From Anoplopoma fimbria (lineage: Eukaryota; Chordata; Actinopteri; Perciformes; Anoplopomatidae), in assembly GCF_027596085.1 (NCBI RefSeq), contig NC_072449.1, forward strand, positions 23,019,522-23,083,521: a stretch of 64,000 nucleotides of DNA, read 5' to 3'. This document shows positions 1 to 13,800 of the stretch, one piece after another. Position numbers and translations under genes: made by a program. The stretch's first letter is position 1. Each line of letters starts with the position of its first letter. A model generated the notes under the pieces. It made no database searches, was not told where the DNA came from, and saw only the letters and a program-made list of their open reading frames with translations.

Positions 1-1904
1 TGCAGGTCTTGAGCATACTCCAGTTTGAATTTGGGGAATTTAACTTGAACAGCTCTCGTCCTGGGCAGACGACGATACAAGTCCGAGATGTTCAGCTTTG
101 CGGAAAGTGAAGACACATTCAACTGGCCGGACATAGGCATGACCACCAGCAAGCTCATTGAATTCAGGAATGGGAAGCACGCTACCTGCACAGGAAGAAG
201 AAATGGTGTCGTAAATAAATGGAGGTCATGTGAGGAATGTATGTTTCTTTCCAAATTGTGTGCAAAGAGGCAAGAGTATTTTGAGCACAGTCATTAAACC
301 GTAGATAACAAAACTGTATTTTACCTGAGCCTCTAGTTCATTATCCAAAAATAATCTCAAGGGATGTTTGGCGTCTTCCATCACTTCAACATCAACCATG
401 CGCTTGTCGTCAAGGTAGAACACACCTCTAGAGGTAAAGCGCGGGTCAAATCGAGCTTTCCACTCTCCTGTTGGTAATATTGTTTCTCAGTTTTAGTCAG
501 CAACATAATTCAATCATACAGTAGCTTATCAAAAGTAAAATGTACAGGCATGGGAGATTTGATTGGTTATGTCCACTGTTAATTTGGGAAATTACTATTC
601 TCAACAAACATTATTTATTATAGAAAAGAAGCTAATGACAAGAATATGGTGACATTTCACCTTTGAAGTGGACAGCATTGATGAGCATGAGGAGCAGATT
701 TGGTGGTAAAGAAGACAGGAAGTCAGTCATCTTTCCGTTTGTTGCATTCTCTACCCAGTCGTTTATCTGCTGCAGGCTCTCCAATACTGCTGGTTCCGAG
801 CCATATAACCGTCGGGATTCAAGGACAAAGGCTGGCTTTGGCTGGAACCCTACAGCACATAATAAACAATAACAAATGAACGTTTCCGCAAACAGCAGCT
901 GTGTAGTCTAAACTTTTAAGTAGGGTGCAAAACTATTTCTGGGAAGTAACCTTGGCGCAGAAAGATGCGTGTGGCAATTTGCAGGTCATTGTTTCTGAGC
1001 TGCCCTAAGACATAATACAGAGCATGGTTGTAGCAGGGGACAGTGTTTTCATGGAGATGATGCATCAGCAGATCCTTTGTCTCATTTACTGCACCTGTAA
1101 TAAAGAGAGGTGCAATAACTGGATGAGAACGGCGACAGTCTCCAGACGACTTTAAACTTGGGCAAGTTGCTGACACAATTCATCACATGTAGTAATTGCA
1201 TATATGAGGAGAGCAAGAGAGCATTTGGTCCAGTGTGTCATGTAAATGCTGCAGCAGGATATTCTTACCCAAAGCCAGTTGGGAGAGCGCTACTGATATG
1301 CTCAAAGGAGATATAATGACATTTGGCTGCTCTGGCGTTGTCTCCAGGTTCTGCAGCAGCTGCACACCCAGTTTCTGAATGGCTGCAGCGATGGCCTCCT
1401 TTGCCAATTGGCTCCGGCCGACAGACAGACATCCTTCATCCTCTTCTTCCTCTGATGAGTTCCCGTTGGGCATACTAGTTATGGCTGTTGCAAGTAGAGG
1501 TGCTTCTGTGGTATGCGCATTTATTGGTTGTGGGGTACTTTCATTTTCTATTTTCTAAAGGCAGGAATAGTAAAAATGTTAAGTACAAGGAAACATTTTT
1601 CCAAACTGTGAAATGACTACAACACAGGGAGAAAAGAAAACTTTCAAACTCTGTTTTGCCTCTAACCTCTATGGGTTGGCTGGGCATCAAGGGAATAAGA
1701 GGCACCAAAGGAATTGACTCATTTTCTGCCACTTCAGCATTCTGTTGAGAAGGAAGTTAGCATAAGACAACAATCTATGCAACAGTTATATAATCAGCAC
1801 AGATTATAATCATCCAGCATGATCTTTAAAGTTAAAAATAAGTGCTTTACAGTGACTCTTTGGCTGCAGAGACAGACCAACAGGAGTGTCAGACGAAGGT
1901 CCAT
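1..1904 (-). CDS. serpinf2: Alpha-2-antiplasmin-like serpin, 3' end cut by window edge
   Basis: Secreted serpin; the mammalian protein is the main plasmin inhibitor in plasma. Coding exons in transcription order: 1851-1904, 1667-1741, 1269-1554, 951-1094, 661-849, 325-467 and 1-185 (partial). All junctions are GT-AG and the frame is continuous, giving about 358 codons. Exon 1 starts MDLRLTLLLVCLCSQ, a signal peptide. Exons 2-3 encode a low-complexity, acidic N-terminal extension (about residues 19-80), then the serpin fold begins (SQLAKEAIAAAIQKLG, NVIISPLSISVALSQLALG). Later segments INDWVENATNGK, LLMLINAVHFK, GEWKARFDP and FPFLNSMSLLVVMP match serpin helix F, strand 3A and the strand 3B region as seen in SERPINF2. 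The reactive-centre loop and the plasminogen-binding C-terminal tail lie beyond position 1, so inhibitory specificity cannot be judged. The gene follows wdr81 in the same orientation, as in mammals, which supports F2 over other serpins. Start chosen at the ATG opening the signal-peptide exon. Confidence 0.88.
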
Positions 1905-4800
1905 GTCCTTAAAATGTAACAGAGAGAGAAATTATGTTAGCTGAAAACAAAGTAGGGCCTGGTCACTTTTATGCAGAAACAACAAATATATGGTTCATGT
2001 TTAATCATATCGAACGCAACACTCTCACCTTTTGTGTTTAGTTTCTTTGCTTTATTGTCTGCAGGTTTGAACACTTCTACTTAGTTGCCCTCTCTTTGAA
2101 AGGAACCAAGATCATCTAAAAATATATCTAAAGCATGAAAGTCACACAAAAGGTTTTTGTAGTCACTGCACCAAGATTTCCACATAGAAATCGCAAAACG
2201 TGTGCTTTCAGCAGATGTCCAAGCTGTCTACAACCACATCCTAATACTGCCGATGTATTGTTTAGTAAAAAAACTCTGATAAGCTTTTTACTTTGAGGGA
2301 CAGAAAATCTACTTGTCTTGAGTATCAATGCATTGTGGTGTCTACAGACATTCTGTATTCATATCAACTCAACAAAAAAGTCAAAAGTATTAAGTGGTGT
2401 AGCACCATATCCCTCTTTGCAGACCTTACACAAACATGAAAATCATGAATAACTGAGCAGTATTTAGCATATTCCGACAAGTCATCAAATGTACAATAGT
2501 ATTCCAATTATTTTTTTGTAATAAGTTTGATCTTACCTTAAATTTAAATTAGAAAGAATTGTGCTGCCTAGTCCAAAAAAGGAGCAACTAAATGACTGTG
2601 GATGGCAGAATTCCTGAGAGTCAAAGATTGGCACTTGCTCAGCAAACAGTTAAACATCAACTTACATTGATTGGGGCCTCATTTAAGCCTCTATTTGTTT
2701 GTAAATGTAGCTACTGAGACTCTTCCAGGGTTAAATATTGAAGGCCGAGATGCTTAGCTACTCTGCATATCGATGGGCAGGTGACAATATCATGACAACT
2801 AAATCTAGGACAGAAAATATGATAGATTTGTTGCAAAAGTGTGGTAAATCCAACTGCGTGGGGAAACAAATACAGCTTGCTGACACCACAGGTACTCATT
2901 TGATGTTGGCGAACACAAGCCCACATTTCCTAGAAACCTCTGGCGTTGATATATTGCCAACTTCGCAGAACCCACATGATTGTTCTGCTAAGTCTAGAAA
3001 CTGACGCTACATGTTGAGGCAAATAATTACTCAAGACAGTGAAATAAATTAAGAAAGTAAATACTTTTTCAGTCAATTCAGTCACATTTCATCACTGAGC
3101 TAAAGTTACCTAAAGAGTTCTCCGCGATCACATGACAGCCGTCTGCAAACAAAAGAAGGGACTTTGTCCAATCTAAGCTCTCGTGACTCAGCCAAGAGCT
3201 GTGAGCAAGGCTGTGAGTGATAATGAATCAGGGGGAATCACACAGAACTGGAACACAAACAAAAAAACATGGAAGAAATTTTATTTTATTAATCCAGTTA
3301 ATAAATAAGCGTTTTCAAGGACTTTTTCTCAAAAATATTTAAAGAGATGCTTGGAGCTATCTTAACCAATTATCAATATGCAACTACAAATTTTATTTTC
3401 AAAACAAAGTTTGTTGTTTTATGATCATTGAGCTTTCACTTACAAAAAACACAAATTATCAAAAAAGTGTAGTATTCTTGTCAGAGCAATTTGACCTTCG
3501 GGAAAATAATTAGAAAAGTAGGCAAACCTCGTTTTACGACATGAAAGTGATCAAATCATACAAAGGGAGAGCTTTGAGCTTTGTAGTATGCTAATGGCCT
3601 TTAAAGACTTCCATAGATTCATTAAGAGTTTTGTGGGCATACATGTCTACTTCATATCCATTTGCATTACACACTAAAGAGCAAATTAAACAACATTTTT
3701 ATTGAATTACGACTTTTCTCTCAAATACATTTGCAGTTACATATAAATGATTAAATACAAACAGTTTATCTTGGCATTGACTGTTCCTATGTTAGCTTTT
3801 GTAATGAGCAATTAGAAGGTGGTGCGTCTAATAACTGACATATCCAGTCAAAGTGGCACCTGCTCAGATACACTCCCAGTGTAACGTTGCTACAGGTTCT
3901 GACCGCTAAACCCAGGAACTCTTAACATGGTTTAAAAAAATCCCAAAGCAACTTCAAGTAATTTATTAGTGGATAAAAACATTCAATCTTTAAAATCTGA
4001 GTGAGAATCTAAATGTTACAATTCAGGCCATACTTGTGCAGTAGGATAAAGGCTGTGCATCAGTAACTGACTTTTTGTAAGTGACGACAATAAAAGCGCC
4101 TCCACGCTGAGAAGATGCACCAAGACAGCCGACAAAACAGCGAGTGTACTTTTATTGTTCATGGCGTATAAACAATCTACTGTGAAACAACGCTTATGAA
4201 ACACGGAGTAACGCAAAAACACAAACGTGATGATTTGATCTACAAATACTGCATAGTTTAATCAGTGCATTTGGGTACTCATGTATTCTAACAGTGAGGG
4301 AAATGAAAGTTGAGGTCAATGTTTTTTTTTTGGTGTTTTTTTTTTAATGCATCTATTTGGAAAGTGTAAACACTACATAAGAACCTTGTTTGGTCCCACC
4401 TTCCTGAGCGCGTCTTCTGATTCATTCTTTTGAACAGAATAACTGACCTAGTCAAAATATGAAGTTGCCATTATATACTTTCTATACATCTATAGGCTTT
4501 TTTTTTTAAAAAATCATGGATTTAATGTACATAATGAATGTTTACCGTGTGGCACACATCTCTTGATCATCAAATTCGGTGCCAACAGCCAGAGTGGCAA
4601 GATTCGGTAGATTAGGTACAAAGCCTTTACTTGTGCTGCTTCATCAAAAAGCGATTTAGAAAAGTGCCCTATCACTACAGCTGACCTCAAGCACAGGATA
4701 GGGGACAGCGAGAGCTCAGACATCTGGCGTCTTCAGGAATAAGACACTTTTAAGGTCAACGTTAAGAGTGTTTAGTGAAGCCGCGAGCCATTGAGTATCC
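1905..4800. other. Intergenic spacer between wdr81 stop and serpinf2 start
   Basis: About 2.9 kb with no supported coding exon. It must contain the wdr81 3' UTR (minus strand, just below 4801) and the serpinf2 promoter and 5' UTR (just above 1904). A minus-strand AATAAA (tttatt on plus, 4151-4156) is a candidate wdr81 polyadenylation signal about 650 bp after the stop. Open frames at 2711-3004 on both strands show no recognisable domain and no splice context. Confidence 0.5.
4151..4156 (-). terminator. Candidate poly(A) signal for wdr81
   Basis: AATAAA on the minus strand, about 650 bp downstream of the wdr81 stop codon at 4801-4803. Other AATAAA-like hexamers lie further downstream in this AT-rich spacer, so this is only the first plausible site. 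Confidence 0.3.
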
Positions 4801-7800
4801 CTAAGCTAGTAACCGGATGGCCCCGTTCTCAGAGCCCAGCAGCAAGAGCCTCTTGGTGGGCAGGACTGCCAGGCTGGTCAGGGTGCCGCGGAAGTTCTCC
4901 GAGCTCAGCTTTGTGCTGCTCACAGGACTCAAGGAGATATCTGCCATGGAGTACACCCCGATCTTGTTAGCCACTGTTCCGGTCACAATCTCGGAACCGT
5001 AAAGGTCAAAGGCATGGATGGGGTCGGACTGCGACTTGTACTGGCGAAGAGGCTTGTGCTCCATATCTTTCCACACGGCGAGTGTGTAGTCAGTGGAGGA
5101 GCTGATCACCAAGTTTCCTTCTGCAGCCTGAAAAGTAAAACACAAGAAAGGAAGTCACTGACTGTTGATGTCATAACCCAGTAAACACGGACAGTCTACG
5201 TTTTCCAACCTCCTTTTTCAAGAGTTGAGGTTAAATACCAGGCATTGCAATTACAATGTCCTTTTAAATACACTGAAATTAAAGAAAATATGTGAAAAGT
5301 TTAATTTTAACTAAATAGGATACTTTTAAAGTAGAGAAAGTTGAAACAGAAACATGTGGCGCACATCAGGTAACAGCCTACTTATTAGTGATGGGATGAC
5401 ATACTCACAATAAGTTGATTGTGGCAGATTTTCATGATTGGGATAATCATGAATATCCTCACAAGTAACTTGAAAAAACAGTCTAGCTCTTCATGATTTA
5501 TGATTAACTGATTTATGATTGTTTGCTTTTCATTAAAAAGTTTGCTAAGAAAAAGGTTGTGTGTTCTATCTGTGAAGCAATACAAATATGTGGTTCTTAA
5601 CAAAAATCCAAGGTAAAACGATTCCAGTATGTTTTAGCGCCATTTAGGAGTTTTAAACATAGTTTGACGATTATCTGGATAATATCTTAAATCACAATTA
5701 TTTTCACAGGAATAATCCGGACCGGAAATTTTCATATTGTCCCGTGCCTACTACTTATATCCATTTCTTACTCATATTGTCTACAGCTACTGACTGACTA
5801 CCACTCTCTTTAGATTTAATTAGAGTTACTAAAATCATCTTACTAGTAGTGTTCCTGTACCCACGAACATAGAACCTGAATTTGGGAGTAAATTACATTT
5901 TTTTGATTATCTTTATTTAATACAAAATGTATTTAAATAAGATTTAAAAGTTTATTAGCTTTCAATTTCCCAGATAGATATGAAAACAGCCAATTGTTGA
6001 TTAACTTACAATTTGAGGGGGAAGTCTGAGTAATAAGAATGTGCCGATGAGAAACACTGTGGTCTTTCTAATGAGTAACCTGTGTCCATATTTGCCTAAA
6101 CTTGTGCCTTTAAAACTAGAGATACAATCCTTGACCTAATTTGGGGTTAAATAAAGTTTGCTCATCCTTGCGCACTGTTGACAACAGACCTGCTGGGTAC
6201 AACTTTCACCATCTCTGCACCACTTAGTATCACTACCTATGGGGAATGTCAAAATAGAAGTCACTTGGCTACATCTTTTTGAATATTTATCATCCAGGAG
6301 TAGAGCCACACCTTCTGGCTTGAGTATGTGATGTGGTCAAGGAATACAACTGGCCCTTACAACTATTGTCTGGCAATTTTGATGGGACAACACTGATGTC
6401 ATGCTTGTGTTTTTACATAGTAAATGGTACTAAATTAAGATTACATTTACTACACCTACTAAAGTACCAGCTGAATGCAGAGCAAACAGCAGTATTCTTC
6501 CAAGAGACAATTGCAAACCCATTGCATTTAATAAAATGTTTGTTTTTAAATCAGGGGCAGTTAATGTGAGGTTGGGTCACTATGAGTGACGCCCCTCTTA
6601 CACCAAGCTCTCAACCTGCATAAAAACAACCCATTAAACTCGTGTAGACCCATCAGGAGGTCGATGTCTAGGTCAGGCGAAGGGGATGTAATGTGGGTTA
6701 CTCAGAGAAAAAGGGTCAACAAAATTGACAAGTGATTAACTGGCTGATCCAAAAGTTTCAGCTGTTTACATCAAAGCCTGATTGTGATTTACTACCCCAC
6801 CAGATTCTGCCGTTTGACGCACCAAAACCTACTAAGCTGACATTTTGTACAAAGTCTTAAATAAACAACAAATAAACAGAAAGAAATGACCTTCCTTACA
6901 GTAAAAGCCTATATGCCTGTTGTATTTGATGGTATACCGATCAACCGATCCCCCTTAAACCCATACAACCCTCCTCTTGTTTCAGAAATCACACCATGCT
7001 GACAACAAGTTATTCAACAAAGTAATGCAGTCCCTATAGAGAAGCAGTTCATTTCTGTTTGGCTACAAGTTAATTTGGCAGGAAACAAAGTTGAACTACA
7101 GCAAAGAGAGTGACCGCCCATTTATGTGACACACTGAATCACCCTCGTCACCCAGTCCACGTGTTGATTCAACAACCGTTAATCCTACACCCTATCAGCC
7201 CGTAGGTTGGAAAAACAAAGGGTTGAAAAAAGGTTAGTGTGTGGCCGTTATTTGATCGGAGTATCATTTTCTGTAGAAAGTCCGTTGGGAAAGCCAATAT
7301 TATACATAGCCCAATCACATTTTTCATACTATTCTGAAAGCTTTCATTTACTAATGCCTTAACAAATATATTGAAACTAATATAAAGTACCGCAGGTAGT
7401 TATAATTTGGAAAACATGAAAAGTATTTGCATAATGTCCTCAAATAGTTGAAATAACGGTTTCAAATGAATCCTGTAGTAAGAAATGCTCTCCAGGGTTG
7501 TCCTGCGGCCTACAGGCTTGTCCATGTATTTGCAACATCCTCGCTTCAGGTCTTGCCAGGTTGTTGGATGAAATCCTTCCTCTCCCTTCCCAATTTCTTG
7601 TCTCCTCTTTACTGTCTGCCATTTAAGAAAAAAGGCAAAGATGCCCAAATACAAAAGCACTTCACTTGTTCATTGCATACATAACTATTGCTGTCAACAG
7701 CCGAACCTTAATGGAATCTGTCTTACCATCACTGGTAGATCATCTTTCCTAAAAGCTGACCGCATATGTATTGGCCATTCACTGACTACTGACAAAGACG

Positions 7801-10800
7801 TAACCCAGAGGCAGCCCCATTCAGTAGTATAGACACAAGGTAAAGAAAAAAACGATTACCTTCATTTGGAGGATATCTCCCTCATGAGCCGGCCAGCCCT
7901 TCAGAACAAGTCCAGTGCGTGCATCGAGCAGAACAATGAAGCCAGATGAGAAACCTGCAGCCACAGTGCGCCCTGAAGGGCTCACTGCCAGGTAGCGGAT
8001 GAGCCCAGCACTCACATTGTTGAATGCCAGACGAAATTCATGCTGGGGACACGGGAAAATTTGTCACTGTCAAGTCTGGAATAACTCTATTGCGGAGACA
8101 TCTTAACCATGTTGAAAACACACTGATAATTGGTGACTGTTGTATGGCAGAATGAGCTGGCTAAGTGAAATTGCTACCTGCAATCCAGGTTTGCGAGGAT
8201 CGATGAAGCGGAGAATAGAATCTGCACTGCCAAACACAACACTGCAGTGTGGAGCTGGCATGGTGGTGACAGCTGTGATGGGATTCTTCCCGTCCACGGC
8301 TTCATACGAGCGGATCTGTTTACCTAGGGAAAACAGATTGAGTGTCGTTGCACAGCACAGTAGTACAGTTCAATCCACGCAATTGTGTCTCACGCCCTCT
8401 AACTAACAACTATAAACTTTATATAAGTTTATGATGCACAGTTCTAATCATGAGGAGAAATGCATGGTCTCTCTTACCTGTATACTGGTCCCACAGGTGC
8501 ACAGTTCCATCACAGCTGACTACCTCCTGCGAAGCCTCTAGCTGGCCGACATAGAAGATTGACTTTCGATGGTCGTTATACGTCACCCTGGGCTCCACCT
8601 CCTTTGTTCCATCGCCATGGTTATAGAGGGGCCAAATTTTCACAGTCTTGTCTTTACTTCCAGAGAGGAAGTAATCCTCTCCCGCCAGAGGTGCCAAACA
8701 CTTTGTGGTGCCCGAGTGACCCAGGAAGCTCTGCAGTCGTATCTGGTGGAAGTGAAAATGTGGATCCTGCTGGTTGAGGCCAATCTCGTACTGCCAGTAG
8801 GCCAGCCAGTTGCCCTGCAGGGAACGGGCGCTGCGAGGGAGCTCCTGCTTCAGCGCACTGTCCTCTGTGGTGGGGCCTGTCACCCAGGAGGTGGAGACGG
8901 AAGCTGTGCCAACGGATGGAGTGGTGAAGCTGGAGGCAGAGGTGATGGTGGGGGTGATATGGCTGGAGCGTCCCCAAGAGTTCGCCAAGCCCAGATTCGG
9001 GCTACTATCATAATCAGTGTCCCGGGACACTTGGATACGGTTTCCTACCAGGTGGCTCCCGAAGGTGCCTGACTCAGGGAGGGTGTCTCCCAGCGCGGTG
9101 GAGCTAGTCGGTGCAGGGAATGGGTTGCAACCAACGCCTCTGCCAAAACCAGAGGAGAGACCCGTGGAGGACGGGGGTAGCTCCACCCTCGACGTCTCTG
9201 AGCTCCCCTGACGCAAACTCCGGTGGTAGGACTGCGCCGACTGCCAGACCAGCTCGTGGTTGGGAATCAGTTTCCGAATTGCCATGTCACCTACAGAAAT
9301 CACAACACAGCACTAATTTATATAACTTGAAGTGTAAAAATATATTTGGTTATAGCACAGAATATACTTCCTTCCTCCTGCTGGATATGACATTATTAAT
9401 TTGGCACAAGATGAGGTGTTTCCTACCTATGAGACAGTAGAAGGGGATGTAGGAGGCATGGGCCATCTCAGGGTTAAATACAGTCTGTAGCTCCTCCAAC
9501 ACCCCCAACTCATAAGTCACATTTGTCTCTTCAGGTGTGATGACGTCCACAACCGTGACTTCTCCCACAACTCTGCGAGGGGCGCTGTCCAGCTACATTA
9601 TAAATGAGACAATCACCACATCTGTGAATTTCCAATTCTGTTTTCAAAAAACATAACTACATGAAGAAACTTCTAAATGATCTGATGAAACGAGAACAAC
9701 CATGCTGCCATGCTCACACATGCATATTTTCTTTTTCTCTCCCTCCGTCTGTCAGATTGTATTCAAAGTTTCTGTCTCGTTATTATTTTTATCTGCCTTT
9801 CCGTCATTTTTTTTGTACAGCTCAGATGTGCTTGTTGAAAGCGTTTCTAGAAAATAACTTGACATTACGGTTGTCAGTCTCGTCAGTCGTGATGCGCATA
9901 CCTGGGGCTGCAGAAAATGCAGCAGAGAGAAAACGGCAAAGAACCGCCGCAGAGTGTCAGCCATATGCTGTTGCACCATCTCCCTCCCGATGCGCAGACA
10001 GATGAGAGCCATCAGGCTGAGTGTCTTGAGACAGACGGCAGTGCGTGTCTGCACCCCGCTGGGGAACCTGAGTACAGCACAATGGGTACAACCAAGCAGA
10101 GGACTAATGACAGATCTATTGTAGCGTTATTCTAATTATACTCTAATTAAACACAAAACATGAACAGTCCTTTCAATAAAAAGCAGAATGTTTGCAATGT
10201 TCTATTTGAAAATGCTGTGTTTGAATATTTGAATACTATCATGAGTACCTCAACATAAATCAAGAGTATGTGCATGGTTTAATGTGTGCTATTTACCCCA
10301 TGCGGGGGGTGGTGAGCAAGTCCAGTAGTGGGAGGAGAACATCCTGGTTGATCTTCATAAGCATGTCCATTAGAGTGGTATCAGAGAGAAAGACAATGAT
10401 CTTCTGAGTAAGTGCAACCGCTCCAAGCAGACTGGCCTCCTTACGCGTGTTAAGACGCTGCGAAGAAGGTGGAGAAACCTGGAAACATACAAATTTGTTA
10501 CTTTACTTTGAAGAAGTCTTTTGATGTCTTTTTTGCACAAAAACCCCCAAAACAATCAAGCTTAATGAGCCAAAGGAGGCTTTTTTTGTGTGTTTTTGTA
10601 CATTTGACTTACCAGATATCCTATATAAGGCAGGTACTGGTAAGTTAGTACAGGCTCTCCATAAAGTTGAGCTATGTAGATGAGACAGTCCAACACAGGT
10701 CCGGCTGTCTGGTCACCAACAACCGCTTTCTTCTCATACACGCTTCCCATTCCCACGCTCTCCAGACTGCTGTCCTCAGATGCAATGGCCACAAACTGGT

Positions 10801-13800
10801 GTTTGTCGAGCCCTACAGGCAGAGAACACAATACGGTAAATGGGTCGAGCAGTCAGTCTCTTGGCTTTTCTCAATATTGCAAAAATATAAAAACGTTAAT
10901 GAGGCAATTCAACTTTTTTTTAATGTTATGCATTAACGTACCAATGTAACAATTTGTGAGCAATCGCAGCAAATTTCTGGCGACGTATCGAGACGTCACT
11001 GTTGGTCCGAGCTTTGCCGACAGCCAGCGAACTGTTTTGCAGACTGTATCTGTGTGTGGAGGGATGAATAGGATCATTAGAATTATCAGTAAAATATCAG
11101 TAAATAAACTAATCATTTACATAAACTTTAATCATTCCCTCACCTAGAAGAATCTTTTGCTCTTTCTCCCCAGACTCGTCAGATGCATCATGGTCCTCCT
11201 CCTCCTGCTCTCCCACAATGCCTTTCTCTTCCAGCGCCATTCCGTTCACGAACTCACCGTCTAGAGTGGCAACTGTGGCTCCGGAAGCTTCTGTGCAACC
11301 AGAGAGAGTGAGCTCCAGGTTGGCAGCAGTAGAGTCGTCTTGACCCCCATTAGTCTCAGTCACCTCGTCTTCCTCCAGCTCTCCTCCCTCCTCTCCCTCA
11401 CTAGCGTGTTTCAAGTCCTGGCTACTGTCAGCTGATTTGAGACTGGCTCGATCCCGCATTGAGTCTCCATCACCCAGTGAGAGCTCACTTGTGCTGCTTT
11501 TGTCGCTTAGTTTCCCCACACTTAGAGACTCCTGGTCTTGGTCCTTGGCTGCAGAGTTCTGGCTCTGCTGTTTCCCAGCAGCCACCCCTGCTCCACTGTT
11601 GACATAGAACCCATTCTGAAAGTCCTCCGCCTCTGACAGAAACACTTGGTCATTGAGACTGATGCCAGAGGAGTAATCAACCATCCCGGTCTCTCCCACC
11701 CCCCCGACACCTCCACTGGCACCACTGCCAGCTCCCATATTCCCGCTGACAGAACCAGAAGATGGTCCCACCTCGCCACACTGAAAGTCTTCTTCCTCTT
11801 CCTCTCCAAGATTACATGTGCCACCCCTCAGCCCTTTGCCAGCCTCCCCGCTCGAGCCTGAGAAGGAGCTCTCAAAGCCGGTGATGACCTGCAGCACATG
11901 GGGGAGTAGGCTGGACAAAAAGGCCTGCAGGCCGAGCCTCACTATCAGCTGCATGATGAAACAGTCTGTGTAGAGATAGAAACGTCCACGCAGGCAGTGA
12001 GGGTTTTCATAAACGTTGATCAGGGGCTTCAGTAAGTACTTGTTTGCATTTCGGGGACCCAGTACTCGAGAGATGGGCTCGAAAAGGTACCAGGCAGCAT
12101 AGACGGCGGTGGACTCCTCCAGCATGAGGGCTAGAATGAAGGGCAAGAGAATCTCGAGACCCTCGGCTGTGATGGTACCCCGCAACAGCGTCTCGAGCTG
12201 CTGCCACAGGTGAAAGACAACATCTCTTCCCTGAAGACTGCATGTGGTCTCCGTCTTGCTTTGGTAGGAAAAGATAAAACGGTGAAGTCCTGCAAAATAG
12301 GAAGGGAAAGGAAAAGGCGAGATGATGGAGTTCAATAACTGCCAGGGGTTTGGGGGAGGGAGACCACCACAGATGGGTTCATATTTGAAAAGGAGTGGAC
12401 GGGGGCAATCTGGTACTTCTCGATGTGCTATTCCAGAGTGCTTCTCTATTAGCAGCAGCGTCTCAAGAGCATAATGCAAAGACAGTGGCACATCACGGAG
12501 GCTGGCAGAGCATAGCTTCATAACAGCTTGGAAACGCTGTCTCAGGGGGGTGCCTGGTTTCAGTCCTCTCAGTTTAGAGGGGTAGAATATCTCAGCGATG
12601 AGAACGCCAAAGGCCTGCATGTCTCTTTGATAGAGCTTTGTAAGAGAGGGGAGAGATTCAATTATGCCACTGTCTCTCGTGCAGTCAGTAGATCCTTCAG
12701 GGTGCCCCACTTCAGCCTTCAGGCTCTTCACCAGGAAATTGTTCAACTTCTCCAGCTCTTCCAAAGGCTGCAGTGGGTTGAAGCCTTCAGGGAGGAGGAT
12801 CTTGATTTCCTCCGCATTGGTGGCGGCGGTCACAGTCCCCTCCACATGTTTTTTGTTCGTTGGCCCTCCTCTTTGTAACATGGCACTGCGTAAACCAGGG
12901 CCTAAGCCGCTTGCAAACTCGCCAGGGAATGAACTCGGGGACTGCGATACAATAAGTGCTGTGTGCTCTCCTCCCATCTTTCCTCCCGCCGTGCTGGTGC
13001 TTGGCATCGGCACAGAGCAGGAAGCAGAGCCGGATGAGCCACTGGACGCTAATGAGTCCAGAGCTTCCATACCTTGTTCAAGCTCTTCATCTCTGTCTAC
13101 CATGGTCCAGCCACTGGTCTCACACCCTGTTGACTCTGGCACCCTTCCATCCACGGTGTCAGCCACGGTGTTGACTTGAGGAATGTGTAGCGAAGGCACG
13201 TTAAGAGCTGCAAGGCCAAGGATAGGAGGTTCTGCTGGGGCGTACTGGGAAGGAGACAAGCGTGGCGGGTGGGGCTGGTCAAATAGCTGAACTACACCAT
13301 AGGTAGTCAGATTGGTGTGGTTGTCCACCAGGTGCAGGCACACGTTCTTGGCCTTGACAGCTTCTTTACCAGACAGCTTATAGCCAAATGTGAGATCTAT
13401 CCAGTGGTGCAAGTGTTGGGACACTTCTCTGCTCTCCAGAAGGCGCCGATGGATCTCAATGAACTCCTCGCACGACTTACACCAGGAAGGCACATCCAGG
13501 TCGGGCATGTCGGGGTGGATTGAGCGGAAAATGGAGGGATCTGTGTAGAACTCTGGAATGCACTCATCAGGGGTCCAGCTCTGCATGCGCTCCATGCTGG
13601 CTGGGTATTCATTCGGCTCCCACTGGGATCTGACATGGCTGCACAACACTGACTTGGGTGTTTGTCGCGCTTTGTAGACATAGTAGGTTATGTCTGAGAG
13701 CACATCAGATATGTGATGAGGTACATGGAGATGGTCTGAGGGTCCAGCACCACCAGCTCCTACAGATCCACCAAGGTCCCCACCTACACCACCTACACCA

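Noticed and set aside
1183..1268. Reading frame of serpinf2 exon 3 continuing past 1269
   Set aside because: A strong donor (GTAAGA) follows ALG, and the next exon (from 1094) restores the serpin sequence GAVNETKDLL. The continuation (GKNILLQ...) is intron read-through despite looking superficially plausible.
8569..9072. 167-codon plus-strand open frame
   Set aside because: Antisense to the 813-bp wdr81 exon (8478-9290), whose translation matches WDR81 clearly.
12528..13179. Long plus-strand open frames antisense to wdr81
   Set aside because: They lie wholly inside the 3.56-kb wdr81 coding exon and are shadows of its strong codon bias; no domain is recognisable.
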